DNA from: Bacillota bacterium
Lineage (GTDB): Bacteria > Bacillota > Dehalobacteriia > UBA4068
Reading direction: 5' to 3'
Length of the DNA stretch: 64,000 nt
Assembly: GCA_024679955.1 (NCBI GenBank)
Contig: JAILCQ010000030.1
Span: forward strand, 1-64,000
This document shows positions 54,915 through 63,670 of the stretch, piece by piece (within the stretch, counting starts at the first letter, position 1; the number at the start of each line of letters is the position of its first letter). The position numbers and the translations under genes were made by a program. The notes under the pieces were generated by a model. That model saw nothing but the letters and a program-made list of their open reading frames with translations, was not told the DNA's origin and did not search any database.

Positions 54915-55997
54915 TCATTCCTGCAACAGCTTGTCCACAGCCGCCAGCAAAGCCGGGGCCAATTGTTCCGTGGGATATTTGCCCACCGTTTGTCCCTTGA
55001 CAAACAGCAGGCCGCAATCCTTGCCGCCGGCGATCCCCACGTCGGCGTCGGCCGCTTCGCCGGGCCCGTTGACGGCGCAGCCCATAACGGCGATGGTCAA
55101 CGGCCTGGACGGACGCACCTCCGCCAAAGCCCGGCGCACCGCCAGGGCCACCCCTTCCACGTCCATCTCCGTGCGGCCGCAGGTGGGACAGGATATAAAG
55201 GAAAACCCTTGCCGGCGAATGTCCAACAGAGACAAAATCTTTTTTGCCGCCTGGACCTCCTGCAGCGGATCGCCGGTCAGGGACACGCGAATGGTATCGC
55301 CGATGCCCTGGCTCAGCAATGCGCCGACGCCCATGGCGGATTTCAGTACGCCGTCCTCGCCCAAACCGGCCTCGGTGACGCCCAGATGCAGCGGATACTC
55401 GCATTTAACGGCGATTTCCCGGTAGGCCGACAGCATCACCGGCAAAGAGGTGGCTTTCAAAGATATTTTGATATCAAAAAACTGATTGTCTTCCAGCATT
55501 TCCACATGGCGCAGGGCGCTTTCGCACAAAGCCTGCCCCGTGCAGCCGCCGTATTTTTTTCGCAGGTCCTTTTCCAGGGAGCCGCCGTTCACCCCCACGC
55601 GAATGGGTATGCCGGCTTCCCGGGCGGCCCGGGCCACCTGGCTTACCCGTTCTTTGCCGCCGATATTGCCGGGATTGATACGCAAACCGGCGATACCGGC
55701 CCGGATGGCGGCCAAAGCCAATAGATAGTCAAAATGGATATCCGCCACCAGGGGCAAAGGAGAACGGGCCACGATTTGCGGCAAAGCCTCCGCGTCCTGC
55801 CGGCCGGCAACGGCCAAACGGCCGATCTCCGCCCCGGCTTCGGCCAAAGCGTGCAACTGATCCAGCGTGGCCTCCACATCCGCCGTGCGGGTATTGTTCA
55901 TCGACTGTATGGAAATGGGATTGCCGCCGCCTACGGCCACCGGGCCCAAATGTACGACGCGGCTTTTCCTTCTGGGATAGGGTTCCCCAACCTTCAT
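54915..55997 (-). CDS. ispG: 4-hydroxy-3-methylbut-2-en-1-yl diphosphate synthase
   Basis: A 360-residue IspG (GcpE), the penultimate enzyme of the MEP isoprenoid pathway. The N-terminal TIM barrel contains PISIQSMNNTRT, PLVADIHFDYLLAL and GLRINPGNIGGKE. The C-terminal iron-sulfur part has cysteines in SCPTCGRTE and MGCAVNGPGEA that hold a 4Fe-4S cluster. It lies 7 bases after rseP, and with dxr upstream it puts two MEP enzymes in the same operon, feeding undecaprenyl synthesis by UppS. Confidence 0.96.
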   Translation of the reverse strand: MKVGEPYPRRKSRVVHLGPVAVGGGNPISIQSMNNTRTADVEATLDQLHALAEAGAEIGRLAVAGRQDAEALPQIVARSPLPLVADIHFDYLLALAAIRAGIAGLRINPGNIGGKERVSQVARAAREAGIPIRVGVNGGSLEKDLRKKYGGCTGQALCESALRHVEMLEDNQFFDIKISLKATSLPVMLSAYREIAVKCEYPLHLGVTEAGLGEDGVLKSAMGVGALLSQGIGDTIRVSLTGDPLQEVQAAKKILSLLDIRRQGFSFISCPTCGRTEMDVEGVALAVRRALAEVRPSRPLTIAVMGCAVNGPGEAADADVGIAGGKDCGLLFVKGQTVGKYPTEQLAPALLAAVDKLLQE

Positions 55998-56004
55998 ATT
56001 TGCC

Positions 56005-57015
56005 TCACTCCAACAAACGAATGATATCCCGATAGGTGATCAAGGCCATCAGCCCCAGCAGCACCGCCAAACCGATAAAATTGATCAAGCCGATCTTATC
56101 GCGGTCAAAGGGCTTGCGCCGTATGCCCTCTATGGCGAAGATCAGCAACTGACATCCGTCCAAAGCGGGAAAGGGCAGCAAATTGATGATCCCTAAATTG
56201 ATGCATAAATAACCGGTAAGCAGCAAGACGTTTTGCAGCCCGCTGCTGGCCGCCTGATCCACCACGCTGACGATGCCCACCGGGCCGGCCACATCGAAAG
56301 CGATTTGCCCGGTGAACATTTGCACCAAGGCCAGGATCAGCAGCCGGGTGAATTCCACCGATTGCCGCACGCCCAAAGCTATGGCGGCGAACAGGTTTTG
56401 CCTTTCTTCCCGGGGCATAATGCCCAGTTTCCAACCGCCCGCCTCCTGATCGAAGTAGGGGGTAACCTGCAAAGTCAGCGTCTGGCCGTCTCTTTCCACC
56501 TGCACCGGCACCGTATCGTTTTTGTCCGCCCGGGCCATGGCGCCGCCGATATCGGCCCATTCTGTCACGGTTTCGCCGCCGATCGCCACGATATAATCCC
56601 CCGGCTCCAATCCGGCCTGGGCCGCGCCGCTGTTTTCGGCCACCTGCCCCACCTGATTGCCGGAGGAATAGGTGCCGATCATCATAAAGATGATGATAAA
56701 CAGGAGGATGGCCATGACAAAATTCATCAAGGGGCCGGCGAAAACGATCAGCATTTTCTGCCACACCGGTTTGCGGTTGAAGGCCCGGGGGTCGTCGCTA
56801 TCCTCTTCCTCCCCCACCATTTTACACCAACCGCCCACAGGCAGCAACCGTATCGTATATTGGGTTTCTTTGCCCTGCCAGGCCGCTAATTTGGGGCCCA
56901 TACCCACGCTGAAGTCGGTAACGTAAACATTGCAGGCTTTGGCGACGATAAAATGGCCGAATTCATGGCTGACGACCAACAGGCAAAAGATCAAAATAAC
57001 AAAGATTGCCGTCAA
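56005..57015 (-). CDS. rseP: RseP/RasP site-2 intramembrane metalloprotease
   Basis: A 336-residue polytopic zinc protease. The active-site SHEFGHF (HExxH) is in the first helix. A PDZ domain (about 115-195) contains LEPGDYIVAIGGETV. The second metal motif FPALDG lies near the C-terminus, with a helix before it. It cleaves membrane substrates such as anti-sigma factors and signal-peptide remnants. The start is a TTG (57015), 12 bases after GGGGG, which is wide spacing but no better codon exists. It lies between dxr and ispG, the common order. Confidence 0.93.
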   Translation of the reverse strand: MTAIFVILIFCLLVVSHEFGHFIVAKACNVYVTDFSVGMGPKLAAWQGKETQYTIRLLPVGGWCKMVGEEEDSDDPRAFNRKPVWQKMLIVFAGPLMNFVMAILLFIIIFMMIGTYSSGNQVGQVAENSGAAQAGLEPGDYIVAIGGETVTEWADIGGAMARADKNDTVPVQVERDGQTLTLQVTPYFDQEAGGWKLGIMPREERQNLFAAIALGVRQSVEFTRLLILALVQMFTGQIAFDVAGPVGIVSVVDQAASSGLQNVLLLTGYLCINLGIINLLPFPALDGCQLLIFAIEGIRRKPFDRDKIGLINFIGLAVLLGLMALITYRDIIRLLE

Positions 57016-57033
57016 AATGGTTTTTTACCCCCT

Positions 57034-58167
57034 TTATACTTGGCGCTGCGCCCAATCGTGCCAATGGCGGATCTCTTCTAAAGTACCGGCGCTTCCGCCC
57101 GGATAGCGCTGTAAAACACCGGCCAGGCCCCGGCTGATTTCCGGGAAAGCGATTTGGCCCTGCAAAAACCGGCGCACCAACGCTTCGTTGGCGCCGTTGA
57201 AAACCACCGGTGCGCCGCCGCCGGCCTGCCCCGCCTCTATGGCCAGCCCCAGAGCGGGAAAACGGTCATGATCCACCGGGGAGAAATGCAATTCGCCCAA
57301 ACGGCTGATATCCAAAGGCGCGGTCAAACCCGCCGGCCTTTGGGGATACAACAAAGCGTATTGTATAGGCAAGCGCATATCCGCCGCTGCCATTTGCGCC
57401 TTGACGCTGCCGTCGGCAAAGACCACCAGGGAATGGACGATGCTTTGCGGATGGATCACCGGCTGGATACGGGCATAATCCACCTGAAACAAATAATGGG
57501 CCTCGATGATTTCCAGGCCTTTGTTCACCAGGGTGGCGCTGTCTACGGTGATTTTCGCGCCCATATGCCACTTGGGATGGCGCAAAGCCATTTCCGGCGT
57601 GACCTGGGCCAATTGGCTTTCGCTGTAATGCAGGAACGGCCCGCCGCTGGCGGTGATCACCAATTGGGAAACCGCGGCGGGATCCTCGCCCTTCAGGCAT
57701 TGCCACAGGGCGGAATGCTCGCTGTCCACCGGCAAAATGGCCACGCCCCGGCGCTTTGCCGCCGCCAACACCAGGGGGCCTGCGGTGACCAAAGCCTCTT
57801 TATTGGCCAGGGCAATGGTTTTCCCCGCCTCGATGGCCGCCAAAGTCGGAGCCAAACCGGCGATCCCGGAAATGGCCGCCACCACGGTATCGCTTTCGGC
57901 AAAAGCGGCGGCTTCCTCTACGCCGGCCGCCCCCGCCGCAACGGTCACCGGCAGATCCGCTACCGCCGCCTTCAGCGGGGCGTAAGCGTTTTCATCATAG
58001 ATGGCAGCCAGTTTCGGCCGCCACAGGCGGCATTGTTCCGCCAACAATTGCCAATTGCCGCCGGCCGTCAAGGCCGCCGGTCGTATCTCCTGTTTGAACT
58101 TGGCGCAAACTTCCAGGGTTTGCCGGCCTATGGAGCCGGTGGAACCCAAAACCGTTATCGTTTTCAC
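57034..58167 (-). CDS. dxr: 1-deoxy-D-xylulose 5-phosphate reductoisomerase
   Basis: A 377-residue DXR, the first committed MEP-pathway enzyme. The NADPH site is TVLGSTGSIGRQTLEV. Metal and substrate motifs include LANKEALVTAG, PVDSEHSALWQCL, ITASGGPFL and MGAKITVDSATLVNKGLEIIEA. GGAGG lies 10 bases before a GTG (58167) and one base before an ATG three codons earlier, so the GTG start is preferred. rseP follows after 18 bases. Confidence 0.95.
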   Translation of the reverse strand: MKTITVLGSTGSIGRQTLEVCAKFKQEIRPAALTAGGNWQLLAEQCRLWRPKLAAIYDENAYAPLKAAVADLPVTVAAGAAGVEEAAAFAESDTVVAAISGIAGLAPTLAAIEAGKTIALANKEALVTAGPLVLAAAKRRGVAILPVDSEHSALWQCLKGEDPAAVSQLVITASGGPFLHYSESQLAQVTPEMALRHPKWHMGAKITVDSATLVNKGLEIIEAHYLFQVDYARIQPVIHPQSIVHSLVVFADGSVKAQMAAADMRLPIQYALLYPQRPAGLTAPLDISRLGELHFSPVDHDRFPALGLAIEAGQAGGGAPVVFNGANEALVRRFLQGQIAFPEISRGLAGVLQRYPGGSAGTLEEIRHWHDWAQRQV

Positions 58168-58262
58168 GCAAGCCATTCCTCCGCTGCTATTGCCGTTTAT
58201 GATTTTGCTTTTTCTATATATAGTTGCATCCTATAGTTGCATCGTTTGACCGGCGGAAGGGA

Positions 58263-58910
58263 TCAGGAAAGGCCAACCGAAAACCGCAGCAATACATACA
58301 GCGTCATCGAGGCCAAAAGGATGCTGTCAAAACGATCCAGCACGCCGCCATGGCCGGGGAAAATGCAGCCGCTGTCCTTTACCTTGCTCATCCGTTTGTA
58401 TTTGCTTTCCAGCAAATCGCCGGCCTGGGCAAAAACAGATACCAATGCCGCCAGCAGTATCGACTCGCTAATATCTATGCCCAAAACCATCGCCCCATAC
58501 ACACCGGCCACGGCCACAGCCAAAAGCAGGCCGGCCACGGCGCCTTCCCAGGTTTTTTGCGGGCTGATAGAGGGGGCCATACGCCTTTTGCCGAAGCGGC
58601 GGCCGATCTCATAAGCGCCGGTATCGGTAAACCAAACGGTACACAGCAAAAACAGCGAATAGCGCCAATCCGGATAATCCAGGCGCAACAAGGCAAAAGC
58701 GATAAAACCGGCACATATATAAACGGCGGCTGCCAGCCCCAACAACCAGCGGGCGCGGCATTGACAGCGGGGCAAGACCTGCAACATTTCCATAACGGCC
58801 AAAGCGGCCAAAAGCATCACCGGCGCGGCCAGCGCCCAGCCGCCCCAATATACGGCCAAAAGCAGCAGGGGCGCGCCGATCAGCACGGTCAAAACTCTCT
58901 TTTTCTGCAT
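58263..58910 (-). CDS. cdsA: Phosphatidate cytidylyltransferase
   Basis: A 215-residue membrane enzyme making CDP-diacylglycerol from phosphatidic acid and CTP. The family signature is intact near the C-terminus: SKYKRMSKVKDSGCIFPGHGG followed by LDRFDS. About six membrane helices are present. It is shorter than the typical 260-280 residues, the difference being in the N-terminal half. The ATG at 58910 has AAGGAG upstream. It lies between uppS and dxr, the normal order. A 95-base gap follows. Confidence 0.92.
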   Translation of the reverse strand: MQKKRVLTVLIGAPLLLLAVYWGGWALAAPVMLLAALAVMEMLQVLPRCQCRARWLLGLAAAVYICAGFIAFALLRLDYPDWRYSLFLLCTVWFTDTGAYEIGRRFGKRRMAPSISPQKTWEGAVAGLLLAVAVAGVYGAMVLGIDISESILLAALVSVFAQAGDLLESKYKRMSKVKDSGCIFPGHGGVLDRFDSILLASMTLYVLLRFSVGLS

Positions 58911-59004
58911 AAATATCTCCTTGTATCGGCCAAAAACGGGCGGCCGGAAATAGGATCGCACAAAGGGGGAAGACAAACAGAGAACCGGCGCTTTCGCCCC
59001 GGCA

Positions 59005-59751
59005 TTATATTTTACCGAAACGGCGCTGCCGTTTTTGGTAAGCCAAAACAGCCGTCAGCAAATCTCTTTTGCCGAAATCCGGCCATAAAATATCGCTGAA
59101 ATAAAACTCGCTGTAAGCGGCCTGCCACAACAAAAAATTGCTCAACCGCAATTCGCCGGCGGGACGGATCAGCAGATCCGGCTGGGGCTGGCCGGCGGTG
59201 AACAAAAAACCGTCCACCGCGGCCTCGTCGATATCCTGGGGCGACAGATCCCCCCGGGCTACCGCTTCGGCCATCTGCCGCATGGCGAAGGCGATCTCCC
59301 GCCTGCCGCCGTAATTCACGGCGATATTGAGGATCATCCTGTCGTTATGGGCGGTAGCGCTTAAAGCAGCCGCCAATTCCCGCTGCACCGCAGGGGGCAA
59401 AGGCGCCGTTTCACCCAGAATATGCAGGCGGACCTGATTATCGTTCATGGTTTTGATTTCCCGCCGCAAATATTCGGCAAACAGCTTCATTAAAAAATCC
59501 ACTTCATCCTGGGGACGCTGCCAGTTTTCCGTAGAAAAAGCGTATACCGTCAAAACCTTCACGCCGATCTCCCGGCAAATCTCCGTGGCCCGGCGCAAGG
59601 ATTCGGCCCCGGCTTTGTGGCCCATGGTACGGGGCAAATTGCGACGGGTGGCCCATCTGCCGTTGCCGTCCATAATGATCGCGATATGCTGCGGCAAACG
59701 TTCCGCATCCAGTTGCTGCAAAAGATCGCCGTACTCTTCGTTTCGGGACAT
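59005..59751 (-). CDS. uppS: Undecaprenyl diphosphate synthase
   Basis: A 248-residue cis-prenyltransferase making the C55 carrier lipid for peptidoglycan. The catalytic start is IAIIMDGNGRWA. GHKAGAESLRR, VYAFSTENWQRP and NIAVNYGGRREI follow. The C-terminal motif, usually IRTSGE or IRTGGE before xRLSNFLLWQ, reads IRPAGELRLSNFLLWQ here. The essential Arg and Glu remain. The ATG at 59751 has AGGAGG 5 bases upstream. It is the first gene of a six-gene operon with a good promoter. Confidence 0.95.
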   Translation of the reverse strand: MSRNEEYGDLLQQLDAERLPQHIAIIMDGNGRWATRRNLPRTMGHKAGAESLRRATEICREIGVKVLTVYAFSTENWQRPQDEVDFLMKLFAEYLRREIKTMNDNQVRLHILGETAPLPPAVQRELAAALSATAHNDRMILNIAVNYGGRREIAFAMRQMAEAVARGDLSPQDIDEAAVDGFLFTAGQPQPDLLIRPAGELRLSNFLLWQAAYSEFYFSDILWPDFGKRDLLTAVLAYQKRQRRFGKI

Positions 59752-59853
59752 ATGTCCTCCTGTTGCCATTCGTTTGCTTGTAATCCCGGCAAAGCGGCCG
59801 GACAGCCTTCTATCCCATGTCTAAGCCTGATCCGGCTATTTGCCTATTTTAGT

Positions 59854-59882
59854 ATTATCGCATATATTTGCCGCGCCGTCAA
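59854..59882 (-). promoter_or_regulatory. Promoter of the uppS-cdsA-dxr-rseP-ispG-proS operon
   Basis: On the minus strand, -35 TTGACG (59877-59882) and -10 GATAAT (59854-59859) have a 17-base spacer. It lies about 100 bases before uppS. The rest of the 59752-60052 gap holds only the ferredoxin terminator. Confidence 0.7.
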
Positions 59883-59993
59883 TTTTTGCGGTAAATTATG
59901 CCGGAAAGCGCGGCTTGGAAACGGCGGGCTACAGCCTGCGGTCATGGGATACCCCTATTGCCGTTTGCCGGCGGCAAAGGATCGGGCCCACAG

Positions 59994-60030
59994 AAAAACC
60001 GGCCGCTTTGCGCAGGCAAAGCGGCCGGTC
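59994..60030 (-). terminator. Terminator of the ferredoxin gene
   Basis: A 14-bp stem (ACCGGCCGCTTTGC with its complement) is followed by five T on the minus strand, 23 bases past the stop. Confidence 0.9.
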
Positions 60031-60052
60031 GATGTCTTTATGTTCCTGTTAA

Positions 60053-60217
60053 CTATTGTTCGACGATAGCGCCGGCCGGGCAAGCCTCAACACAAGCGCC
60101 GCATTCCAAACATTCGTCGCCGATCACATAAATATCGCCTTCGCTGATCGCATCGGCGGGGCATTGTTCCGCGCAGGTGCCGCAAGCGAGACATTCTTCA
60201 GTGATTACATATGCCAT
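60053..60217 (-). CDS. 2[4Fe-4S] ferredoxin
   Basis: A 54-residue clostridial-type ferredoxin with two CxxCxxCxxxCP motifs: CLACGTCAEQCP (about 9-20) and CLECGACVEACP (about 35-46). Spacing and size are canonical for low-potential electron carriers in anaerobes. It starts AYVITEECLACG and has GGAGG 9 bases before the ATG at 60217. It sits between frr and uppS, an unusual slot, and is followed by a strong terminator. This implies a mostly separate, highly expressed transcript. No partner enzyme is adjacent. Confidence 0.95.
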   Translation of the reverse strand: MAYVITEECLACGTCAEQCPADAISEGDIYVIGDECLECGACVEACPAGAIVEQ

Positions 60218-60269
60218 TCGAGTACACCTCCTTATATTAATAACTGCAACTTTAAATACAAGTTTTGTA

Positions 60270-60827
60270 CTAAACCTGCATTATTTCTTTCTCTTTATTG
60301 GCAAAAATCTCGTCCAGGCGTTTGATGAACTTATCGGTGAGCTTTTGGGCGTCGTCCAGGCCTTTTTTCACTTCGTCCTCAGACACTTCCTTGCCCTTTT
60401 CCAGCTTTTTGATGGAATCATTGACGTCGCGGCGAATATTGCGCACCGCCACCTTGGATTCCTCGGTTTTTTTGCTGCACTGTTTGACCAGATCCCGACG
60501 GGTTTCCTCCGTCAGTTGAGGAACGGTCAAGCGGATCAGCGTGCCGTCGCTGTTGGGGGTCATGCCCAGATCCGATTTCAAAATGGCCTTTTCGATGGCG
60601 GCCACGGTGCTCTTATCCCAAGGCTGGATCACGATCAACCGCGGTTCGGGACAAGAAATATTGGCCATCTGATTCACCGGCGTGTCGGTTCCGTAGTAGT
60701 CCACCGTCAGCTTATCCAATAAAGCCGGGGTGGCCCGTCCGGCCCGCAAAGATGCAAAATCGCTGACCAGGATGCTCTCCACTTTGCTCATTCTATGCTC
60801 GGCGTCGCTAAGAATATCTTTAATCAT
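60270..60827 (-). CDS. frr: Ribosome recycling factor
   Basis: A 185-residue RRF that splits post-termination ribosomes with EF-G. The family core is visible: [46 protein letters not shown] and [14 protein letters not shown]. Length is canonical. The ATG at 60827 has GGAGGTG upstream and overlaps the 3' end of pyrH by 8 bases, so the two are coupled. In-frame sequence further upstream belongs to pyrH in another frame. Confidence 0.97.
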   Translation of the reverse strand: MIKDILSDAEHRMSKVESILVSDFASLRAGRATPALLDKLTVDYYGTDTPVNQMANISCPEPRLIVIQPWDKSTVAAIEKAILKSDLGMTPNSDGTLIRLTVPQLTEETRRDLVKQCSKKTEESKVAVRNIRRDVNDSIKKLEKGKEVSEDEVKKGLDDAQKLTDKFIKRLDEIFANKEKEIMQV

Positions 60828-61545
60828 GGCTTTCACCTCCAAGATAAGTTCCGATATGTTCACCCGCTACCGCGCGGACAATATTGCCGGGTTCGTTGAT
60901 ATCGAATACCAACAGCGGGATATGATTGTCCCTGCACAGGGAAGCCGCCGTCGAATCCATCACGTTCAATTCCTTACTGAGCACATCCAGATAGGACAAA
61001 GAGTCAAAGCGGTGTGCGTTGGGATTGGTTTTGGGATCGCTGTCGTACACCCCGTCCACCTTTTTGGCCATCAGGATCACTTCGGCGCCGATTTCCGCCG
61101 CCCGCAAAGCGGCTGTGGTATCGGTGGAAAAATAGGGGTTGCCGGTTCCGGCGGCAAAAATCACCACCCGGCCTTTTTCCAAATGCCGTATGGCCCGCAA
61201 ACGGATATAGGGTTCGGCGATTTGCCGCATTTCGATGGCGGACATCACCCGGGAATCCACGCCGTTTTGTTCCAGCGCGTCCCGCAAGGCCAAGGCGTTG
61301 ATGGTGGTGGCCAGCATCCCCATATAATCGGAGGTGGCCCGATCCATTCCCCTGGCGCTGCCGGCTATGCCCCGCCAAATATTGCCGCCGCCGACCACGA
61401 TCGCTACCTGCACGCCGCAGGCCGCCACGCTGCCCACCTGATGGGCGATGGCTTCCAACGTTTTGCTTTCCAGGCCGAAGCTGTTCTCTCCCGCCAAGCT
61501 TTCGCCGCTGATCTTCAGGATGATTCGATGATATTTTGGCTGCAT
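60820..61545 (-). CDS. pyrH: Uridylate kinase
   Basis: A 241-residue UMP kinase of the amino acid kinase fold. Features are [14 protein letters not shown] near the N-terminus, [11 protein letters not shown], the [17 protein letters not shown] helix, the [20 protein letters not shown] phosphate region and [12 protein letters not shown]. The ATG at 61545 is chosen because the family begins there and GGAG lies 8 bases upstream. The long upstream in-frame stretch is non-coding leader. The gene has its own promoter and a leader of about 200 nt. Confidence 0.96.
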   Translation of the reverse strand: MQPKYHRIILKISGESLAGENSFGLESKTLEAIAHQVGSVAACGVQVAIVVGGGNIWRGIAGSARGMDRATSDYMGMLATTINALALRDALEQNGVDSRVMSAIEMRQIAEPYIRLRAIRHLEKGRVVIFAAGTGNPYFSTDTTAALRAAEIGAEVILMAKKVDGVYDSDPKTNPNAHRFDSLSYLDVLSKELNVMDSTAASLCRDNHIPLLVFDINEPGNIVRAVAGEHIGTYLGGESHD

Positions 61546-61752
61546 AGGCAATCTCCGTTTCCCATTTGCGTTTTCTCTGTCAAAACGCCGTCTCCGGGGG
61601 TTGACCGCCGGATATGCGTCCATGCCCAAGCCCCCCTGCCGGCCGGGCCGCATGGGTCCGATTTTTCCGCCGGCTTTGCTTAAATCCGGCATACGCTGGC
61701 GGTTTATCAGCGGGAAAACCGCAAAACCTGCGGCTGTTCCAACATCCAATAC

Positions 61753-61782
61753 AGTATAGCATATCACCGCCGGTTTTTTCAA
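61753..61782 (-). promoter_or_regulatory. Promoter of pyrH-frr with a long leader
   Basis: On the minus strand, -35 TTGAAA (61777-61782) and -10 TATACT (61753-61758) have an 18-base spacer. The inferred start is near 61746, leaving about 200 nt before pyrH. That leader contains small stems (CCGCA/TGCGG and GCCGG/CCGGC), but I recognise no riboswitch. The rest of the 61546-61964 gap is the tsf terminator. Confidence 0.7.
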
Positions 61783-61886
61783 CTGCTATATTTATTTTTA
61801 ACCAAATATTTCGAAAAAGCCGGCAGAAAACCCCGCCGTCCGCCGCCCTTACGCTGCGCCGGAAATCCTTTTCCCATCGGCCGGAT

Positions 61887-61916
61887 AAAAAAGAGCCCGG
61901 GGGAAATCCCGGACTC
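61887..61916 (-). terminator. Terminator of rpsB-tsf
   Basis: GAGTCCGGG pairs with CCCGGGCTC (one wobble) on the minus strand, followed by six T. Confidence 0.85.
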
Positions 61917-61964
61917 TCGCTGATCTGTCGTTATTTAGGCCTTTGCCGGCCGAAACGCCGCAAC

Positions 61965-62615
61965 TTATTTACCGGCGTTGATTTTGGCCACTTCGGCCGC
62001 CAAATCGTCCTGGCGTTTTTCAATGCCTTCGCCTACCGCAAAGCGGGCGAAACGGCGGATGGAAATGTTCTCGCCCATTTTGGCGATTTTTTCCGTCAGG
62101 TATTGGCTGACGCTTTGGTCATTGTTTTTGATATAGACCTGTTCCATCAGGCAAACTTCTTTATAGAATTTTTCAATACGTCCGTTGACGATTTTATCCA
62201 ATATTTTTTCCGGTTTGCCGTCGTTGATGGCCTGGGCCCGGGCAATGGATTTTTCTCTTTCCAATACGTCGGTGGGCACGTCTTCCCGTCTGACATATTC
62301 CGGATTGGCAGCGGCGATTTGCATAGCGATGTCGCGGCAGAATTCTTTATACTCGTCGGTTTTGGCTACGAAATCGGTTTCGCAGTTGACTTCCACCAAA
62401 ACGCCGATGCGTCCGCCGCCGTGGATATAGGATTCCACGATGCCTTCGGCGGCGATCCTGCCCGCCTTTTTGGCGGCGGCGGCCAAGCCTTTTTCCCGCA
62501 GCAAATCAATGGCTTTTTCCATATTGCCGTCGGCATCGGTTAAAGCCCGTTTGCAATCCATCATTCCGGCGCCGGTTCTTTCCCGCAAATCTCTGACCAT
62601 TTCCGCACTAATCAT
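61965..62615 (-). CDS. tsf: Elongation factor Ts
   Basis: A 216-residue EF-Ts, the nucleotide exchange factor for EF-Tu. The N-terminal UBA-like part has [33 protein letters not shown], and the core has [15 protein letters not shown]. It has a single shortened dimerisation domain, giving about 216 residues rather than about 290, as in many Firmicutes and thermophiles. It lies 31 bases after rpsB and ends at a strong terminator. Confidence 0.97.
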   Translation of the reverse strand: MISAEMVRDLRERTGAGMMDCKRALTDADGNMEKAIDLLREKGLAAAAKKAGRIAAEGIVESYIHGGGRIGVLVEVNCETDFVAKTDEYKEFCRDIAMQIAAANPEYVRREDVPTDVLEREKSIARAQAINDGKPEKILDKIVNGRIEKFYKEVCLMEQVYIKNNDQSVSQYLTEKIAKMGENISIRRFARFAVGEGIEKRQDDLAAEVAKINAGK

Positions 62616-62646
62616 GATTATATCCTCCTATCGTATCGTATGCCGT

Positions 62647-63417
62647 TTATGCCTCGGCGGCTTCGTCCATATCCGCTTTGGCGGCTTCTTCTTCGCTCAT
62701 TTCGCCGTTGGCGGCTTCCGCTTCGGCGGCGTCCATACCCTGGCGGCCTTCGATGATTGCGTCGGCCATTTTCGACGCCAGCAGCTTGACCGCACGGATG
62801 GCGTCGTCATTGCCGGGGATCACATAATCGATCTCATCGGGGTCACAGTTGGTATCGACGATACCGACGATGGGGATATGCAGCAAACGCGCTTCCGCCA
62901 CGGCAATCCTTTCTTTGCGGGGATCCACCACAAACAAAGCGCCGGGCAATTGACGCATATCTTTGATGCCGCCCAGGAAACGATCCAATTTGACCTTTTG
63001 CGCTTTCAGCGTGGCCACTTCTTTTTTCGGCAAAGCTTCAAAAGTTCCGTCTGTTTCCATTTTTTCCAAAGAACGCAGATAGTCGATACGGCTTTGGATG
63101 GTTTTGAAATTGGTGAGCATGCCGCCCAGCCAACGTTCGTTTACATAGAACTGGCCGCAGCGTTCGGCTTCTTCCTTGATGGAATCCTGGGCCTGTTTTT
63201 TCGTTCCCACGAACAAAACGCTTTTGCCTTCGGCGGCGACGCTTTTGATGAAATTGTAAGCTTCGTCCACTTTGTGCACGGTCTTTTGCAAATCGATGAT
63301 ATAGATGCCGTTGCGTTCGGTAAAGATATATTTACCCATCTTCGGGTTCCAACGGCGGGTTTGATGCCCGAAATGCACGCCCGCTTCCAACAGTTGCTTC
63401 ATAGAAATTACTGCCAT
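62647..63417 (-). CDS. rpsB: 30S ribosomal protein S2
   Basis: A 256-residue S2. Signatures are [24 protein letters not shown] near the N-terminus, [42 protein letters not shown] and the final [22 protein letters not shown]. The acidic tail past residue 225 is variable. It is the first gene of rpsB-tsf, with a consensus promoter and a leader of about 138 nt that folds into a closed hairpin. Confidence 0.97.
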   Translation of the reverse strand: MAVISMKQLLEAGVHFGHQTRRWNPKMGKYIFTERNGIYIIDLQKTVHKVDEAYNFIKSVAAEGKSVLFVGTKKQAQDSIKEEAERCGQFYVNERWLGGMLTNFKTIQSRIDYLRSLEKMETDGTFEALPKKEVATLKAQKVKLDRFLGGIKDMRQLPGALFVVDPRKERIAVAEARLLHIPIVGIVDTNCDPDEIDYVIPGNDDAIRAVKLLASKMADAIIEGRQGMDAAEAEAANGEMSEEEAAKADMDEAAEA

Positions 63418-63439
63418 TTTTTGTATACCTCCTGATTTT

Positions 63440-63555
63440 TTGGTTATACCCGCCAGCCTGTCCGCGGCAAGCCGCGCCGCCCACCTTTCGGCACCAATGA
63501 CGGATCAAGCAGGCTGTGTGTATTCACGCGCCGGTATTACCGGCACAATAGACCA
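63440..63555 (-). promoter_or_regulatory. Structured leader of rpsB
   Basis: Downstream of the promoter, CAGCCTG pairs with CAGGCTG across about 55 bases that include an inner GCGGC/GCCGC stem. The fold ends about 35 bases before the start codon. Ribosomal protein leaders of this kind often bind the encoded protein; here that is inference. Confidence 0.45.
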
Positions 63556-63561
63556 ATAAAC

Positions 63562-63590
63562 ATCATATCGCAAAGCAAAGGAGAATGCAA
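63562..63590 (-). promoter_or_regulatory. Promoter of rpsB-tsf
   Basis: On the minus strand, -35 TTGCAT (63585-63590) and -10 TATGAT (63562-63567) have a 17-base spacer. Confidence 0.75.
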
Positions 63591-63670
63591 GCACTTTCGC
63601 AGAAAAATTCGTCCGTTTTCATTTTTCCGGCGAATACGCCGGTGCGCATACGCCGTACCCTAAAAGCGTT

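Noticed and set aside
60820..61782. An 80-residue N-terminal extension of pyrH
   Set aside because: UMP kinases start at the [15 protein letters not shown] region, and GGAG precedes 61545. The -10 box of a good promoter lies inside the extension.
63624..63640. Terminator of hslU
   Set aside because: The CCGGCG/CGCCGG stem is followed by A, not T, on the hslU strand, so it is not a standard intrinsic terminator.
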